The notes below the pieces were generated by a model. The model was not told where the DNA came from and ran no database searches. It saw only the letters and a program-made list of their open reading frames with translations. A program made the translations under genes and the position numbers. Source: Castor canadensis (lineage: Eukaryota > Chordata > Mammalia > Rodentia > Castoridae). Taken from it: DNA of 64,000 nucleotides. Where the stretch lies: the NCBI RefSeq assembly GCF_047511655.1, contig NC_133387.1, positions 20,392,353-20,456,352 on the forward strand. The letters run 5' to 3'. Shown piece by piece: positions 11,068 through 21,370 of this stretch; the first letter of the stretch is position 1; each line of letters begins with the position of its first letter.

Positions 11068-11600
11068 GCATAAACCAGGATAGATAGATGAGGAGACAGA
11101 GAAATTATAATTTTAATCAATATTTAAAGGGCCAGACTCTGACATTGGAATAAGGAGAGCCAGAACAGCTGGTCCCTTCCCATCTTTTAGATGCTAAGTT
11201 ACAGAAACAGGGAGACAAAGAGGAGATACCTGTTTCTGCTTTTCTCTTCCAGATGTTAAGAAGCTGCAAGTATCCTTGGAAGGGTGGAGAATTAACCATG
11301 TCTAGGAAAGGTAAGTTCTAAAGCATCTTATTGTCTCTGATTTAGGGTGTGATATGGGAGGGAGACCCCTCCCTTTCAGCCATCTCAGCCACCCAGATCC
11401 ATTATCTTTGACCACATGTATTTCCCCAGCTCTTCAGCATAAAACTAGAGCTAGGGACCACCATTTGGAGCCTTTGCTCCCATTCCTTGAGTGGGGAACA
11501 GGAAACATTTCTCTCTCTTTTTCTCCCCCCCCCATCTATACTTTATCCTGTTATACTAAAATAAATCCTTGCTAAAACTTCTTTCACCTTGTGAGACTCC
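11068..11600 (+). repeat. LTR-like interspersed repeat, copy 1
   Basis: From GGATAGATAGATGAG to about 11340 this is clearly related to 13868-14160: shared AGATGCTAAGTTACA, GGGAGACAAAGAGGAG and GATGTTAAGAAGCTGCAAG strings. It continues with CCCC-rich sequence and an AATAAA at 11560-11565, followed by a TG-rich stretch, as in an LTR with R and U5. The family was not identified. Confidence 0.55.
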
Positions 11601-11868
11601 TTGTTGTGAGACACCTTGAAATGTTTTTCTTGTTTGTGGATCTCAAGGACCTGTGATTTTGTGTGGAAACTGGGAAGCTGTGGGAGCTGCCTCCTCTATC
11701 CTCCAGTGACAAGCAGAGTATGGGAGAATGGATATTTTCAATGCAGATTTTTTTTTGAAGTTTTCTGAAGGACATATTCAAATATTTTTTAAAATATTAA
11801 AAAATATGTAGGCTTTAAGAAAAATGGAGAAAAATACACCATTCACATGCAATATGTATCAGTGAAAT

Positions 11869-11950
11869 GATCCCCCATCCCCCTCTCCCCCCTCCCCCTC
11901 TCCCTCTCTTCCTCTTTCCCTCTCTCCCTCTCTCCTCCTTCCTTCCACCA
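11869..11950 (+). repeat. CT/C-rich simple repeat
   Basis: About 80 bases of CCCCCT, CCCTCT and CTTCCT units. Confidence 0.8.
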
Positions 11951-12084
11951 TGCCCCATTTTGAAATCCCCCCAACCTTTAATAAACTCCATTATACCTAC
12001 GTGTCCAGCCATGGATTCTTCCACATGGGAAACAAAGAATTGGAAATCTTATGACCAAGGACTGCATCATTGCTGTTAACACCC

Positions 12085-12650
12085 TTTCTACTTTCATTTT
12101 TATTAAATCTAGATTCAGCATATGAGAGAAAACATGGAATATTTGTCTAGCTGAATCTTGCTTATTTTACTAAACATAATGATTCTTCTTCCATCCATTT
12201 TCTTGCAAATGACATGATTTTGTTCTTTATGGCTAAATAATACTCCATCATTTATATATACCACATTTTCTTTATCCATTCATCCATTAATGGGGACCTA
12301 CACTGATCCATAAATTTGGCTATTGTAAGCAGTGTCAGAATTAACAAGGGTGTGAAAGAATCTCTATTGTATGCTGAGTTTGATTCTTTTGGTTATACAC
12401 CCAGGAAGGGTATAGATAACTCAAACAGCAGCTCTATTTTCAGTTTTTTAATGAACCTCAATACTGATTTCCACAGGGGCTGTACTAATTTCCATTCTTA
12501 CCCACAGTGTATAAGGGTTTCTTTTTTCCTTGCATTCACACCAGCTTTTGTTATTTTCATTTTCTTGATAGCAACTATTGTCACTAGGGTAAGATAGAGT
12601 CTCAATGTTGTTTTGGTTTGTATTTTCCAATGGCTAAAAATTCAATTTGT
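12085..12650 (-). mobile_element. L1 3'-terminal fragment
   Basis: The minus strand carries the decayed C-terminal end of L1 ORF2, including the equivalents of the [22 protein letters not shown] and GTLVHCWWE blocks, many interrupted. It is older than the L1 at 31.3 kb. Confidence 0.72.
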
Positions 12651-13254
12651 AGTTTGAACTCTTTATTGTGTGGGCTTAAATAGCATTAAGCTGTTACATT
12701 CATGGTGTTTTGTCCATTTTGTATGGACTTACATTTAATTAGAAGAAGAAGGTATGGATATGGATGATAAATTAATAAATTCCTAAGATTTCCCAACAGT
12801 ATTTGATGCATTTCTGTGTATGCTCATGAGATGTGGTACTTCCAATAATTTATCTAGTATGAACCTTAATTATATAAAGCATTGCTTTTTATTCTTGCTC
12901 ATTTTAATTTGTACAGCTGAACTGTAAATGGCATATACTCACTGAGGCAATTCAATATTAATATTAATGATGGCTCCTTATTATTGCTAGTGGTTTGGGG
13001 GGTTTTCAGGGGATTTTTTTTCTTTCTGTTCACTTGCACCTCTTGCAAATTCAGGACAGTCTTTGAAACATACCCATAGAAATGCAAATAGGTTTTCCTT
13101 GTTATTTCCAGGTTTTGTGCTGTTAGTAGACAAATTTAATAATTTGCTTCCCAAGGATAATTCCTTTCAAATTCATCCCAGGTTTGCCAAATTTGCCATT
13201 ATGAGATTTTCACCTTCATTATCCTTTCCCTTTCCCTCAGTTTGCTTTTTCTTT
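12651..13254. other. No gene or named repeat recognised
   Basis: AT-rich stretch between an L1 fragment and a composite SINE. Confidence 0.35.
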
Positions 13255-13445
13255 TGCAATACTGGGTTTGAACTCAGGGCCTACACCTTGAACCATTCCA
13301 TGAGCCCTTTTTTGTGCTGGCTTTTTTTTGAGATAGTGTCTTGTGAACTATTTGCCTGAGCTGGCTTTGAACAGCTATCCTCCCAATCTCTGCCTCTTGA
13401 GTAGCTAGGATTGTGGGCGTGAGCCACTGATGCCCACCTCCCTCA
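13255..13445 (-). mobile_element. B1 + ID composite SINE
   Basis: The minus strand starts with a 7SL-like B1 head (GGTGGGCATCAGTGGCTCAC, then a box-B-like CAATCCTAGC). It continues through an A-rich linker into an ID-type tail ending in TGAGTTCAAACCCAGTATTG. The same composite order recurs at 39.1 and 40.6 kb. Confidence 0.78.
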
Positions 13446-13867
13446 GTTCTCATGTCAGTTTTCATCTCTAAATATCCACACTGCTAGTTGCTGAAGTTCA
13501 AAGAACCAAGAACATTCTGCTTGTGGATAAGTCCTTTGAATAAATAATCCACAGAAAAGTTACATTTCATTTAATCATACCTATTTCAAGCTCTTGGGAA
13601 ATTAATTTTTAAGCAATAAAAACACAATACAAACACTACATACAATACAAATATAAGTACTGCATGTGCCCAAACAGCTAAAAATACAACACAATTATTT
13701 CTTGAGTTCTGTCTCTCACTACTTAATACCTTTGTATACATTTTGTTCTCTTCTAGCACTAGCAAGACAACATAATGTTTTCAGAAAAAATTATCAGAGA
13801 AAATCTTTCATGCATTCATTCAATTTTGGACATGGATTAGGCAAATCAGGTCATTATTTGGTCTAAG
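13446..13867. other. No gene or named repeat recognised
   Basis: AT-rich, with a (CAATACAAAT)-like patch near 13620-13665. Confidence 0.35.
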
Positions 13868-14160
13868 AAGTGAGGCAGGATAGATAGATGAGGTCAGAGG
13901 GAAATTATATTATTATAATAAATATTTAAATGACCAGGCTCTGACATTGGAACAGGGAAGTAATGGTTGGAGAGCTGGAACAGCTAGCCCCCTCCCATCT
14001 CCTTTTAGATGCTAAGTTACAAGAACAGGGAGACAAAGAGGAGCTACCTTCTTCTGCTTTCCTCTTTGAGATGTTAAGAAGCTGCAAGGATCCTTGGATA
14101 TGTGAAGGGTAATGAAAAGGAAGTTCTAAAGCACACCTATTTTCTCTGTGATTTAGGTGG
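13868..14160 (+). repeat. LTR-like interspersed repeat, copy 2 (truncated)
   Basis: Same orientation and clear similarity to 11068-11340. It ends at about 14160, shortly before the LTR of the partial ERV-1-family element, so that insertion may have cut it. The pair may be two LTRs of one element or two independent copies. Confidence 0.5.
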
Positions 14161-14200
14161 GATGTATGTATGATTGACTGTGATTTTGGGTGTGATTTTA

Positions 14201-15350
14201 TTAATGGTGCTGGTGCAGTCAGTGATCAGAAGATCCTGGTTTTTGTGCTCCAAATGGAAAAATCCAAGCAGAGCACATGAATGGGGTGAGGTAGGATAGT
14301 TTTATTGAGAAAAATGGTCACCTGTTCTACCAGGTGAGGAAAGGAAGGAAGAACCAGAGGGCATGGTGGGCGCAGGTAGAGTTCAGGACTAGAGAGAGCA
14401 TGCTTTTATTTATCAGATGCCTTTAAAACCTACATGTCTCGAGCACTTATGGTTCATTACCAATCGAGTACAGGTAAGCAGTACTCAGGACACTCTTACT
14501 TCAGAGACCAGGACTTTATTCAAACAAATCCACATGGCACTCTCACACAGATCCTAACATCCTGTTCTCTTTTACCCTAGCCAGCCAGGAATTCACTCAG
14601 GCCTTCGCCAAGCCTCGCTCACTGTGCCACGTCTTCTTAGCTGATAAGGGGTGTCCAGCCGAGCCCCGGGGAATCCTTACAGCCGACCTCAGTTGCAGGT
14701 CTGGTCTCGCAGTTCACCGGCAACAACCAGTCATTGGGAGAAGGGGCTGTCAAGCAGCGGCTGCCTCTCCATCGGAGCTTCGGGATGAGCTCCAACAGTG
14801 CGGTCTCCAGCATTCAGGAGGCAAGCGATGAGTGGTAGGGAGGCCCGGGGTTTTATGCTTGGTGGTGACCTCATAGTTGGTGTTATCAGTCTAACCACCT
14901 TAGGGTTGGCTCATTTGCATATCAGCCTGTCATTCTCTGGCTTGGTTTCTTAGTCCTAACACCCACTAGCTAATAATTTCCTCTTATTACAGTAATTTTC
15001 CACACTTTAACACAATACAATCAATCAATACAACAGCAATCTTATGTGTTCACCGCACTATACTACCCCATGAGAGGGCAGGCCCAGAAGGTTCTCACCC
15101 AATAATGAACAAATGGGGAGGGGCATGGGTGGCTCCCAGCAAGGCAAGGGTGGTCTGGGCCATCCCCAAGCAAGCTACATGAGCCAAAATGCCCTATTTT
15201 AGCCTGCCTCAAACTCCCTCTGAGAGACAATATTCCAAAAAATTCTTTTTATAGGGGGGTTGTTGAAGAGAGATGATTCATCTTTAGTATCTGCTTTGAG
15301 CTGACAAGAGGCAGCAGACCCTACCTTTAAAGGGAAACTGTCTCTCCTAA
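14201..15350 (-). mobile_element. Partial ERV-1-family element: 3' LTR plus env-3' end
   Basis: On the minus strand, about 140 bp of internal sequence (15212-15350) matches the sequence just before the 3' LTR of ERV-1 (GTCTGCTGCCTCTTGTCAG-type string, then purine tract). It runs into an LTR starting TGAGGCAGG at 15211. The LTR continues to about 14201 (CCAGGATCTTCTGATCAC, then CACCATTAA) but is interrupted by another LTR at about 14435-14961. The rest of the element is absent. Confidence 0.8.
14435..14961 (-). mobile_element. LTR nested inside the ERV-1-family LTR
   Basis: The minus strand runs from TGTTAGGACTAAG to CTCGAGACA, about 527 bp and distinctly GC-richer than its surroundings. It contains a promoter-like GCATAAAAC, a GAATAAAGTCC polyadenylation signal, and GC-rich R/U5-like sequence with CpGs. 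The layout suggests a betaretrovirus/ERVK-like LTR. The left edge could extend. Flanking bases show no clear target duplication, so borders are tentative. Confidence 0.62.
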
Positions 15351-15379
15351 AAATGAAAAATTCATATTCATTAAGTCAT

Positions 15380-16231
15380 CCCCACTATTGGAGAACCAAC
15401 TCAAGGGTTCTGGGGCAGCATCAGAGTCTTCCACATACCAATATCACTAGGGGTGTACATGCTTGCATCCAGGGATGTGATACAGGCAGAGATGAAAAAG
15501 GCTAGCAGAACAATGGACTTACAGGAAAGGCTGATAAAGTTCTTGGTGCTGACCACATTCAGATAACTTCCACCTGCCTTAAAGTCAAATCCTCCCATCA
15601 AATGTGCCATATTTACCTTGCTAACAATGAAAAGGTCCTCCCACATCACTGTCTTCTCTTGGATGGCTTCTCCCACCTCACTCTCATTTTCATATAAGTA
15701 GGCACAGCCAACCTGATGATATCCTGGATATCCTGCATCAATGGCCAATTTCACAGCTTCTTTGATTTTGCCTCAGGGAGGCTGAAAATCAATAAAGAGA
15801 AGATTGTCAGGAGGTTTTTTTTGTTTTTTGAATTATCAGGTACTCTTCTCTCAAGACCTCCTTCAACAGGTGCAACATGGGCCAGCTTCTCCAAACTAAA
15901 GTTTTTTGCTGGAGTCCCATTTCTTAGGGAACACCTGGGAGGAAAACACACATTAGAAAACTTTTTGAAAGGAAAGGAAAAAGTGAATTATTTTTGTGAT
16001 TGTGACCCCCATGTTCTAGCTAAAAGTCAATTCCTCCCTAACCCAGGCAAATCCTGAAGTATCTCCAGTTAGCTAGCAGTGATATGTGGCTCCCACTGCA
16101 ATTTGCTAAAGGCCAGCCTAAAAACTACACTCACAATGTGACCCAGAGGACTTTTCCAATTCCAGATATGCATACAGATCTGGAAAGTGGTCATTACATG
16201 ATAAATCTGAACTCTGCCACATAACAAGGCT
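15380..16231 (-). repeat. Segmental duplication, copy A, left part
   Basis: Exon 2 and both flanking introns are co-linear with copy B (about 25880-26750). Examples are shared TTGGTGCTGACCACAT, ACTTCCACCTGCCTTAAA and CTTGCTAACAATGAA on the exon's downstream side, and GGAAAACACA, TTTTTGTGATT and CATGGCTCCCA-type strings on the intron-1 side. ERV-2 interrupts it at 16237. It resumes at 25185. Confidence 0.87.
15617..15781 (-). pseudogene. AKR1B-like exon 2, copy A
   Basis: The minus strand has a TTTTCAG acceptor (15782-15788), 165 bases of exon, and a GTAAAT donor. It reads like AKR1B exon 2: [15 protein letters not shown], then [18 protein letters not shown], and WEDLFIVSK at the end. Lesions are a TGA at the third codon, a 9-base tandem duplication (GGATATCCA) inside the RHID segment that inserts three residues, and a four-codon loss after QEK. 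The expected length is 168. The catalytic Asp (Asp43 of aldose reductase) is Gly (codon at 15707-15709), while the catalytic Tyr48 equivalent is kept. No exon 1 belonging to this copy was found. Confidence 0.9.
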
Positions 16232-16236
16232 GAGGG
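16232..16236. repeat. ERV-2 target-site duplication, left
   Basis: GAGGG abuts the TGTTAGG end of the left LTR and recurs at 25180-25184 after the right LTR. Joining the flanks gives GCTGAGGGGATTCC, which aligns with the uninterrupted copy B at about 26755-26765. Confidence 0.85.
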
Positions 16237-16523
16237 TGTTAGGAAAAACACCGCTCACCAAGAAAGCTCATGAGAAAAGTCTCACGTCCAAGAGCAAAGT
16301 TTAATGGCAGACCCAAACTGCCAGGCTGGCCAGGGAAAGATGGTGCAGCACAGACTCTGGGCCAGGTGTGGCTTTTATATAAGGGGGAGGTTATGGAAGT
16401 TAGCGTATGCATGGTAGTCTCTGGTAGGGGTGAGGCTGTCTTAGAGCGTGGAAATTTCTGTTAAGGGGCAGGGCTGTCATTTTTGCCTCCGATTCACAAA
16501 ATGGCGACATTATTACTGTATCA
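16237..16523 (-). repeat. 3' LTR of ERV-2
   Basis: The minus strand runs TGATACAGTAATAATG to CCTAACA, 287 bp, with a CTTATATAAAAGCC promoter string near 16375 and a CATTAAACTTTGC polyadenylation-like string near 16300. It is co-linear with the 5' LTR without length change. Confidence 0.9.
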
Positions 16524-16537
16524 TTCCCCCATTTTTT
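16524..16537 (-). promoter_or_regulatory. ERV-2 polypurine tract
   Basis: The minus strand reads AAAAAATGGGGGAA immediately before the TGATACAG start of the 3' LTR. Confidence 0.75.
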
Positions 16538-16814
16538 CTTTAATAATGATGAGGGTAGGGGCTGAGGATCAGGAATTGGGGCGAAGTATCAGCCTCTTAG
16601 CTACTTCCTGCTGCCAGGGGCACTGTATGGGGCAAGATCCTCAGGCTCCTGTGGCGTCCTGGTAGAGGCCCTCATAGCAGTCCTCTGGACGGTTTTGGAG
16701 AGGTTGGTACCCCTGGAGGTACAACTGGTTAAACTTTTGATTAGCAATAGCAGACATGCAGTATGACACAAGGGAGGAAGCTTAAGAATAGGAGAGCGAG
16801 AAACATAGGCATAT
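16538..16814 (-). other. ERV-2 remnant between retrocopy and 3' LTR
   Basis: About 280 bp, with no recognisable env protein. It is the ERV-2 sequence on the far side of the retrocopy insertion. Integrase C terminus lies on the other side, so env is nearly all deleted. Confidence 0.5.
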
Positions 16815-16824
16815 CCCTTCTCTG

Positions 16825-16842
16825 TTTTTCTTTTTTTTTTTT
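16825..16842 (-). other. Poly(A) tail of the cTAGE5 retrocopy
   Basis: The plus strand shows five T, one C, then twelve T, that is an A tail on the minus strand just past the copied 3' UTR. No canonical AATAAA precedes it; the nearest is GATAAA. Confidence 0.8.
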
Positions 16843-17003
16843 CATATTTAAATCATTTTTATCTACAAAATACTATCCTGAGAATTATGATTCCATTAAG
16901 CTTCAATTTGAGCAAAAGTATCATCACTTAAGTAACAGCAGTTACTTAAACTGAAAATGAGAGATAACTCAAAATTACTTTTGCAGAATGCTCAAAAATA
17001 TCA

Positions 17004-18010
17004 TCAGGCTTCTTGTGGTTCTGAAGGTTCAACAGCAGGTTCTTTTGAAGGAGGAATCAACCCTGAAGGGAACTCACTTCTATTTTCAGAGTGTGGGGGC
17101 AGGGGGAAGTATCCAGCTCTTGGGGGAGGATATTGAGGAAAAGCAGTCGGTGAGTAGACTGTCTCATTGGGAATGAAGGATGTGGTGGGCCAGGGAAATC
17201 CCTTGGCAGAAAAGAATCTTGAGGGGGCTCCATACATGCTTGCTAGAGGAGGTGGAGGAAAAGGAGGCCCCCTTCTTATAAAATGGCTCCTCGGATCCAT
17301 GGAAAACAATGGGCCTCTGACAGGAAGAGGTGGTAGAGGAACGAAGCCAGGGCCAGCTGCTTCACTTTCAGCAGGGAGAGTAGAGTCAGGCACATTTGAA
17401 TTACCAAGATCATCTTTGGTATCATTTCTACTGGATTCCATTTCTGAAGACACTGGACCATCCACTTTGTCCAAAGAAGGCATATTAAAGCTCTCAAGCT
17501 CTGTTGGTCTGGACAGTCTGCCAGAATTAGAATAAAATCTATCTTGCCTTTGGAGAAGAACAACTGGATCAGGACATGGCTGGCCTGATGGAGGGAACAT
17601 CATCCTGCGGTCCTGTTCCCAGGTTGGTGACAGGGACCCAGTGTCAGAAGGTTCTCTGTGAACATCAGTTAACTTCTCGTTGCTTGAATCTCCTCTTTCA
17701 TTGCTAATGTGGTGGTCCAGAGGATTCTCTGGGCCTCTTGAGCCTCTTCCTCCTCCCCCTGGAAGCAAAGGTGAGAGTCTGAGTGGACCCTCCAACAAAG
17801 TTGGAGGAGAGAGAAAAGCTCTCATTTCAGATGAAGGTCGACCCAATGGTGAGGGACCATATGGGGAATGGTCTCTGCCAAATGCTGTATTTGGAACATC
17901 AAGTGCATAAGGATCTTTTTCTAAAAGTTCAAATTTAAACTCTGTATCGGTTAATTTTTGTCTGTGGTAAGCATTTTCTTTCCTTAAATCAGTGAGGGTT
18001 CTTTCAGCAG
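17004..18010 (-). other. Longest open segment of the cTAGE5 retrocopy
   Basis: From the frameshift near 18010 to the natural stop the frame stays open. It encodes the end of the last coiled coil ([17 protein letters not shown]) and the whole proline-rich domain: [20 protein letters not shown], repeated PPLP/FPPPP runs, ending [17 protein letters not shown]. In the parent this domain binds Sec23. A methionine at 18026 could start it but lies in the shifted region. No evidence of expression is visible. Confidence 0.7.
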
Positions 18011-19557
18011 TAAAGCTGCCAACCAATTATCATGTGCTTTTTTCTCATGGGAAATGATCTGCCCTTGGTAAGACTGAATGGTTCTCTCCAGTTCTTCTTC
18101 AAGATCTTTAGCTCGCTTTCTATATGTCTTCAGCTCCTCAGCTGCATAGTTGATTTTTTCATCTATTTTGGAAAGTTTCTCCTCTTTATCGAGCCGGTAA
18201 TTTTCCTCTACTGTTAGTTTCCTGTGGAGTTTCATTTCATTTTCTTGATATAGTTCAGTCATTACTTTAAGTTTCTGGTGAAGCTTTTGATTCTCACTTT
18301 CTAACTCTGCATTTTCTGACTGCAGAGAAGCTTGTTTAGTCTGGAGAGCTTTAATATGCTCTGTAAGGTCTTCCTTTGTTTTATCTACTTCAGATAACTG
18401 AGTATAAATCTGGTTTCTTTCTTCTTCTAAGGCTTCCAAAGAAGCATTTAACTTAGTAGCATAAATCAGTTTCTTCAGATCTCCTTTTGGCTGATTATCT
18501 AAGTGAGCACTATTTTCTGCTTCACTCTTCATTTCCAAATCCAAGTTACCATCATCTGTCATGTCTTCTCCAAGCACAGCAGCCCAATCTCTCATCTTTA
18601 GCAATTGTTCAGTTAGACACTTGATATGATTTTCTTTATCATTTAGAACTTGTTCTGCATGCATTTTGGAATCTTCAAATATCATTTTCTGTTTATTAAG
18701 TTCACTCACTTTTTCTTTCCATACTTCAGTTTCTTGTAAGAGCTTTTTCTGGCTCTCCTGAAGTTGGGAATTTTCATTCACAGTATCTTTTATTGGTATT
18801 GCAAGTCATTCTTCATTGATTTGAAATATCCTCAATGTTGTTTTAGCTTCAGCTACTTGCGGTTTGAGAGATTCTGATTTATCTTCTAGGGACTGTATCC
18901 TTTTTAAAATATCTTCCATCAATTCATCTTGTTCAGAATGTTTAGATTTCTCTTCTTCTAGTTGTTCTTCTAGAAAGAGTATTTCATCTTCAAGTTTAGA
19001 TTTTGTCCTATCCAGTTCTTCATAGTTTGCATAATTTATTCTTTCCAATTATTCCCAAATTTCTGAAAATGAGTTCTATTTCTCTTTTCTCCAAACTTTA
19101 TGCTTCTGCTGACTCCTTCTCAAAGCTGGTATCCTTTAAAGATGACTCTAAGCCTTCATACTGTTTTTGGACAACTCTAAGTTGTTCAAGTAGTCTACAT
19201 TTTTCTTCAATTAGTTCAGAAAGCTCTAAGGCAAGCTTTTTTTCTTTAGACGCTGCCTTCTAACTGATCGAACAGTTCTCCACAAGGATAAGAAGAAAGC
19301 AAAAAATCCAACGATTGCTCCACCTGTGACCAATTCCCATGGAAAACCATCAGGGGTGGAACCTGATCTCATGTCTTCAGGCAGTGCTTCCACAACCCTG
19401 CACAGCCCTGCCAAGACCAGCTCCAAGGACCATGGAGGAGCAGCCTCGGGCCCCTCCATGGTGCCAAGGTGACCTGGACTTGCCACGGTGGCCACAGCCT
19501 GGCCGGGCCACCACAGGTGACACACAGCCCTCAGCTTTCGGTCCGGAACCCAAACCC

Positions 19558-19880
19558 CTTCTCTTTTTCCTAACGGTTCCTTGAGAGGTGCCGCCACTGG
19601 GGGATCCCACTGAGCTTGACAGCAGTGGGTGTTGTGAGAATGACCAGATGAGGGCTGGTCCACCGAAGTCCCAATGGAGAGGGTAGAAGATCCTTTAGGA
19701 GAACAAGATCCCCTGGTTTAATAGAAATTGTATAGGGTGGGGCAGGATCTGGTCTGCATGCTCTCTGAGAAGTTCCCTGAGAAGGTTAAGGTAAGGCAGG
19801 TAGTCAGCCAAAGGAGCAGAATCTGTTGGAGGCAAATTTATTAGAAGGAGCATAAAAGGTGTCTGCTAAAGGACCTCATA
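19558..19880 (-). pseudogene. pol: ERV-2 integrase C-terminal remnant
   Basis: The minus strand reads a YLPYLNLLRE..REHADQ block, then after frame changes a KLSGIP.W.HLS block, the characteristic end of gammaretroviral integrase. The cTAGE5 retrocopy joins directly after this block. Confidence 0.78.
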
Positions 19881-19889
19881 TCTAGGGAT

Positions 19890-20072
19890 CTAGATTCTGC
19901 AAAATCCTGTAACTCCCAAGAAAGCTCTAAGCTGCTTTATGGTATGGGGGAGAGGGAAACAGAAGATTGGGTTAATGCACTCATGACTTGGGGAGTGAGT
20001 CTGTCTCTTTAAGGTCACACCTAGGTAGGTAACCTGTGGGAGGCAGGGGCTGTCAGGATTTAAATGTAACAC
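19890..20072 (-). pseudogene. pol: ERV-2 reverse transcriptase thumb fragment
   Basis: An open 60-codon stretch reads QVTYLGVTLK...INPIFCFPLPHTIKQLRAFLGVTGFCR, the RT thumb/connection motif of gammaretroviruses. The rest of RT is not found on either side: integrase C terminus follows almost directly and an AT-rich block precedes. Internal deletion of pol is the simplest reading. Confidence 0.85.
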
Positions 20073-20770
20073 TCTTGGATAAAAGACATCTCTAGCTCAT
20101 TTTTTATATAACTTTGTAAATGTTTATACCACATTTAGATAAAGTATAGACACTACACTGTTACAAGGTGGTCATTTAAGACATAAGCAAATATGTAAAT
20201 GAGCTCTGATTTAGTAGTACTTAAAGCTTGACAAGATCAGCAGAAAATACAAATAATTTCTTTGATCAAATCTTTCCCTATAACAGTTTTCTATAGATGT
20301 TACTCAGAGCAGAACAATATTAAGATAACCTTGTTATTTTATAGATATAGAGAATTTGATTTTAGTTTGACATGACCCTAAAAATCTTTTAGGCAACTCT
20401 TAGGTTATACTCAACTTTAATTTTATTACACACCAAAGCTTTTTATTATACATTTTTAAAACTTACTCAGACCTTTACATAACATACTAAACCCTTTGAT
20501 GGCTTGTCCTTATCCTTCCTATTTGAAACAATCTTTAGGACAAACCCTTCTCTACAAAATCCTTTCTCATCCAAAAAACATTTCTTTTTCCTTTAGCTTC
20601 TCAAAAAATACATTCACTACCTATCTATATCCTTTCCAGTTGTTTACTTTATAACTTGTATTTTAAAATTAACTTTTATAAGAATTTTAAATTTATTATA
20701 TGGGCTAGAGTAACTAATTAGTAGCCCTTGTTGTTTTAAAGAATTTATGATAGGCTTAAGGCCTCATCCT
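20073..20770. other. AT-rich block inside ERV-2, origin unknown
   Basis: About 700 bp of strongly AT-rich sequence between protease and the RT thumb fragment, where gammaretroviruses carry the RT fingers and palm. No retroviral motif, open frame or repeat recognised on either strand. Confidence 0.5.
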
Positions 20771-21370
20771 CCCTCAGGCTTGAGGGGATATTGTTTTGGA
20801 TGTGGAAACTGTGAGGGATTTTTGAGTTTTATTTGAATAGGGAGGGCCGTCCTGGCTCATGCTACACTCATCCTATCAGTCCACACTGTGGGATCTATTT
20901 GTTCCTGAAGGAGGGGGCAGCAGAAATAGCTGCCTGGGGGGAGGGGAATTTGAGCTTTTAGTTGAGATAGTAAATCCCATCCCAGCAGAGTCACTAGAGT
21001 TTCAGGAATTATGAGGAAAGAATGACAGAAGAGGCGGTCTCTCCAAGAGCAGGCCAGAGGCCAGGTAAACTAGCGCTCTAGGGGCTGGCCAGATTTGCCC
21101 TGAATGATAACTTTTGTCATTGGACTGGGGACCCAGAGAGAAAAGTAAAACAGAGAAATGAGCTCCACTGTCTAGCCGGAAAATGATCTTTTGTTTTTCT
21201 GTCATAATGGCTACCACGAGGCTCCTCAACATTGATGCCAAGAAGTGGAGCATGGACAGGGGGACAGGACCCATCAATCCATAGGAGGTGGCACCTCACC
21301 TTCCATCTGGAGACGGGGTCACTTAGACCTCCAGTGGTTACCTTTGCAGAGAGGGCAGGGTCCTGGTTGA
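20771..21370 (-). pseudogene. pro: ERV-2 protease region
   Basis: The minus strand carries a frame reading IIFRLDSGAHFSVLLFSLGPQ. The retroviral aspartic protease active site Leu-Asp-Ser-Gly-Ala is intact at 21161-21175. The upstream end joins gag nucleocapsid. The frame runs to 21002 with decay after the active site. Unlike ERV-1, this copy kept the catalytic triad, though the gene as a whole is broken. Confidence 0.82.

Larger units (their letters stand above)
16825..19557 (-). pseudogene. MIA2 (cTAGE5) retrocopy: Processed MIA2/cTAGE5 retrocopy
   Basis: An intronless copy of the cTAGE5 form of MIA2. The parent is an ER-membrane protein of ER exit sites that works with TANGO1 and Sec23/24 in export of bulky cargo such as collagen and lipoproteins. 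Read on the minus strand: a short GC-rich 5' UTR, an ATG at 19459-19457 (MEGPEA), a membrane segment (GGAIVGFFAFFLSLW), long coiled coils, then a proline-rich tail ending EPSEPQEA with a stop at 17006-17004, a 160-bp 3' UTR, and an A-rich tail at 16825-16842. The coding span, about 2.46 kb, matches the full-length parent. Lesions are a frameshift near 19250, TAA at 19098-19100, a frame change between about 19097 and 19048, TGA at 18806-18808, and a one-base deletion near 18010. The last 337 codons are open. Near-repeats at 16815-16829 and 19555-19570 look like L1-type target duplications. Confidence 0.93.

Noticed and set aside
17167..17535. Plus-strand frames over the cTAGE5 retrocopy (also 17680-17910, 19003-19263)
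   Set aside because: Shadows of the minus-strand coding sequence.
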